Source: Clostridiaceae bacterium
GTDB lineage: Bacteria > Bacillota > Clostridia > Saccharofermentanales > DTU023
Assembly: GCA_012798865.1 (NCBI GenBank)
Contig: JAAZMK010000017.1
Coordinates: forward strand, 1 to 15,813
Length of the DNA: 15,813 nucleotides
Direction of reading: 5' to 3'
The stretch's first letter is position 1. Every line of letters starts with the position of its first letter. Positions 14,099 through 15,813 of the stretch are shown here, piece by piece. The notes under the pieces are model-generated. The model did no database searches, was not told the origin of the DNA, and worked only from the letters and a program-made list of their open reading frames with translations. The position numbers and the translations under genes were made by a program.

Positions 14099-15813
14099 TC
14101 AAAGAACCGTATCAGCTAAAGAGAGCTGACGCTCTTCGATCGATTCCTCCCGGATGTAGCGACCGGCAGTCGGTATTTTCGCAATCCTGTAATAGTCGAG
14201 ATCGCGTATGAATGACAGCTCATCCTCGGAATACAGTTCCACAAGAGCGTCATTTTGATTTCTCGTTCTGAGAATTGACGCCCCCTGTGCCGTTCTTGTC
14301 GCCTTCTTGACTACCAGATTCGATTCGAAGTAAAGAAGCTTATTTTTCTTCGACCGCACGGCGAACGAAGGTCTTTCGCCTTCAGGTATGTAGCGCACGC
14401 CAACGATTGGCGAAGACGCGTCATAAGCGTTGAGCAACTTTCGCCGGCGTTGTATCGTCTCGTAATGAGAGGCGTCGACGCGAACACCTTTGCCGTTTTC
14501 AAACACGAAGAGGAATTCACCCTTGAAAGGTTCCGTCGTAGAATGGATATAGATAACACGCTCACCATCATCCAAGTCAAGGAGATTAGGGGTAAACTCA
14601 CCGAGCTGGGATGGTCTGCAATCTTCCAACTCCCACGCCATCATTTTGTATACTTGCGCCTTGTCGGTAAAGAATATGATCTCCTCGCGGTTGGTAGACT
14701 CAATCTCCTGAATAATGCGGTCGTCTTCCTTGACGCGAATTTCAAAGTTCCCTCGCAACGAAGTAAGTGCGATTTTCTTCACGTACCCCTGCTCAGACAG
14801 GAATAGTCGAGTATTGTAATCGGGAACGAGATCCTCTTCTTCAGGGACATCAATTTCTTCCGGTGCGATGAGGCGCGTCTTTCGTTCACGACCGTATTTA
14901 TTCGATATTTCCTTGAGCTGTCGGATAATCTTATCGCGCAAGCGACCTTTTCCTCTGACGAGACGTTCCAGCTCAGCGATCTCGCGCTCAAGAGTCTCGA
15001 TATCCCCGATACGCTTCAAGATGTATTCGCGGTTCAGGTGTCGGAGCTTGATCTCCGCAACGTATTCTGCTTGTATCTCATCAATATCAAATGCATTCAT
15101 CAGACGTGGAACAACTTCCTTCTCCGTCTCCGTAAGACGAATGACAGCGATCGCCTTGTCGATATCGAGAAGAATTCTCTCAAGACCGCGCAGAAGATGC
15201 AGGCGTTCCCCTTTCTTTCCTATGTCATAGATCGCCTCACGCCTGATGCATTCACAGCGCCATTCGATCCATTCATTCAGAATCTCTCTAACACCGAGCA
15301 ACCTCGGGCGATTATCGATCAAGACATTGAAATTGCAAGAGAAAGAGCTCTGGAGCGATGTCTGCGTAAAGAGTTGATGCAGCAGAATGTCCGGATCGGC
15401 TGTCGATTTGTATTCGACACTAATACAAAGCCCGTTCAAATCCGTCTCATCACGAACGTTAACGACGTCTCTGAGCTTGTTTTTTTTGACTGCATCGGTG
15501 ATGTCGTCGATGATCGCCTCGATCGTCGTCGTGTAGGGAATCTCACGAATTTCGATGATCTTCTCCTTGCGATTGATATCCGCGGCGCCACGCAATTGGA
15601 ATGATCCACGTCCTGTCCTGTAGATTTCGCGCATTTCGTCTGCATCGTAGATGAGATAACCGCCCGTTGAAAAGTCGGGAGCCGGTAGCGTCTCAAGTAG
15701 ATCTGCCTCAGGATCTCGTATGAGAGCGATTGTCGTCTCGCAGATCTCTTTCAAATTGAAAGAGCAAATGTTGCTTGCCATGCCGACAGCAATCCCTTGG
15801 TTGTTGTTGACGA
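14099..15813 (-). CDS. parC: Type IIA topoisomerase A subunit (topoisomerase IV ParC/GyrA-like), 5' truncated
   Basis: The frame stays open past 15781 to the window edge, reading NNNQGIAVGMASN, so the ATG at 15781 is internal and the N-terminal part with the catalytic tyrosine lies outside. The visible part has PAPDFSTGGYLIYD, the GRGSFQLRG loop, IPYTTTIEAIIDDI, DETDLNGL and SFSCNFNVLIDNRPRLLGVR, all typical of the breakage-reunion domain. A coiled-coil dimer region (LHLLRGLERILLDIDKAI onward) follows. The C-terminal pinwheel starts near LFLSEQGYVKKIAL. The canonical GyrA box (QRRGGKG) is not present where blade 1 begins, which favours a decatenase-type subunit or a clostridial second enzyme over true gyrase. 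The B subunit is presumably upstream, beyond the window. Its TGA is one base from the next ATG. In annotation this family is called gyrA or parC interchangeably. Confidence 0.9.
   Translation of the reverse strand, partial: VNNNQGIAVGMASNICSFNLKEICETTIALIRDPEADLLETLPAPDFSTGGYLIYDADEMREIYRTGRGSFQLRGAADINRKEKIIEIREIPYTTTIEAIIDDITDAVKKNKLRDVVNVRDETDLNGLCISVEYKSTADPDILLHQLFTQTSLQSSFSCNFNVLIDNRPRLLGVREILNEWIEWRCECIRREAIYDIGKKGERLHLLRGLERILLDIDKAIAVIRLTETEKEVVPRLMNAFDIDEIQAEYVAEIKLRHLNREYILKRIGDIETLEREIAELERLVRGKGRLRDKIIRQLKEISNKYGRERKTRLIAPEEIDVPEEEDLVPDYNTRLFLSEQGYVKKIALTSLRGNFEIRVKEDDRIIQEIESTNREEIIFFTDKAQVYKMMAWELEDCRPSQLGEFTPNLLDLDDGERVIYIHSTTEPFKGEFLFVFENGKGVRVDASHYETIQRRRKLLNAYDASSPIVGVRYIPEGERPSFAVRSKKNKLLYFESNLVVKKATRTAQGASILRTRNQNDALVELYSEDELSFIRDLDYYRIAKIPTAGRYIREESIEERQLSLADTVL

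Noticed and set aside
15038..15604. A 188-codon plus-strand open frame opposite the topoisomerase gene
   Set aside because: It is a shadow of a strongly conserved topoisomerase domain on the other strand, with no motif of its own.
14099..15781. Complete 560-residue gene starting at the ATG at 15781
   Set aside because: The frame continues upstream as NNNQGIAVG, conserved in this family, so the ATG is internal and the gene is cut by the window edge.
1..15813. CRISPR array, insertion sequence, phage module, tRNA or rRNA
   Set aside because: No regularly spaced direct repeats, transposase motifs, structural RNA signatures or phage-like genes were seen; spacers between genes are too short.

Overview
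The window reads as chromosomal DNA of a Bacillota bacterium, most likely of the class Clostridia. The evidence is the gene order efp, Asp23, amaP, DUF2273, nusB, xseA, xseB, ispA, dxs, nadK, argR, recN, which is a shuffled and shortened version of the classical Bacillus/Clostridium cluster. The clostridial style of the second type IIA topoisomerase A subunit and strong GGAGG ribosome binding sites agree with this. Base composition looks moderate, a little under half G+C by eye. The genus cannot be named from the window. The lack of a spoIIIA operon between efp and asp23, where many spore formers carry it, is compatible with a non-sporulating lineage but does not prove it.

Layout: (1) 1-218, minus: N-terminus of a histidine/aromatic amino acid ammonia-lyase, cut by the window edge, with its own likely promoter overlapping the recN stop codon. 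(2) 295-10030, minus: a tightly packed twelve-gene run starting at efp and ending at recN. Neighbours overlap by 1-8 bp or lie 2-31 nt apart; the only wider gap is 68 nt between xseA and xseB. It joins translation (EF-P), envelope stress (Asp23/AmaP/DUF2273), antitermination (NusB), DNA repair (XseA, XseB, RecN), isoprenoid precursor supply (IspA, Dxs), NADP synthesis (NadK) and arginine control (ArgR). (3) 10031-10248: a divergent control region with a recognisable efp promoter and a striking set of repeated ACATCG elements. (4) 10249-12196, plus: a YqeG-type HAD phosphatase overlapping a monofunctional aspartate kinase. (5) 12220-15813, minus: the 3' part of a topoisomerase IV/gyrase A-type subunit, then, one base after its stop, a membrane-anchored protein whose C-terminal half resembles a clostridial polysaccharide deacetylase but seems to have lost the metal-binding histidine pair.

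Most of the window is housekeeping DNA, and I see no CRISPR array, insertion sequence, phage gene, tRNA or rRNA. The least explained items are the degenerate deacetylase-like membrane protein coupled to the topoisomerase gene, the ACATCGTATRCAT repeats around the efp promoter, the intercistronic hairpin at the dxs stop, and the excess of GATC and GCGATCGC sites.
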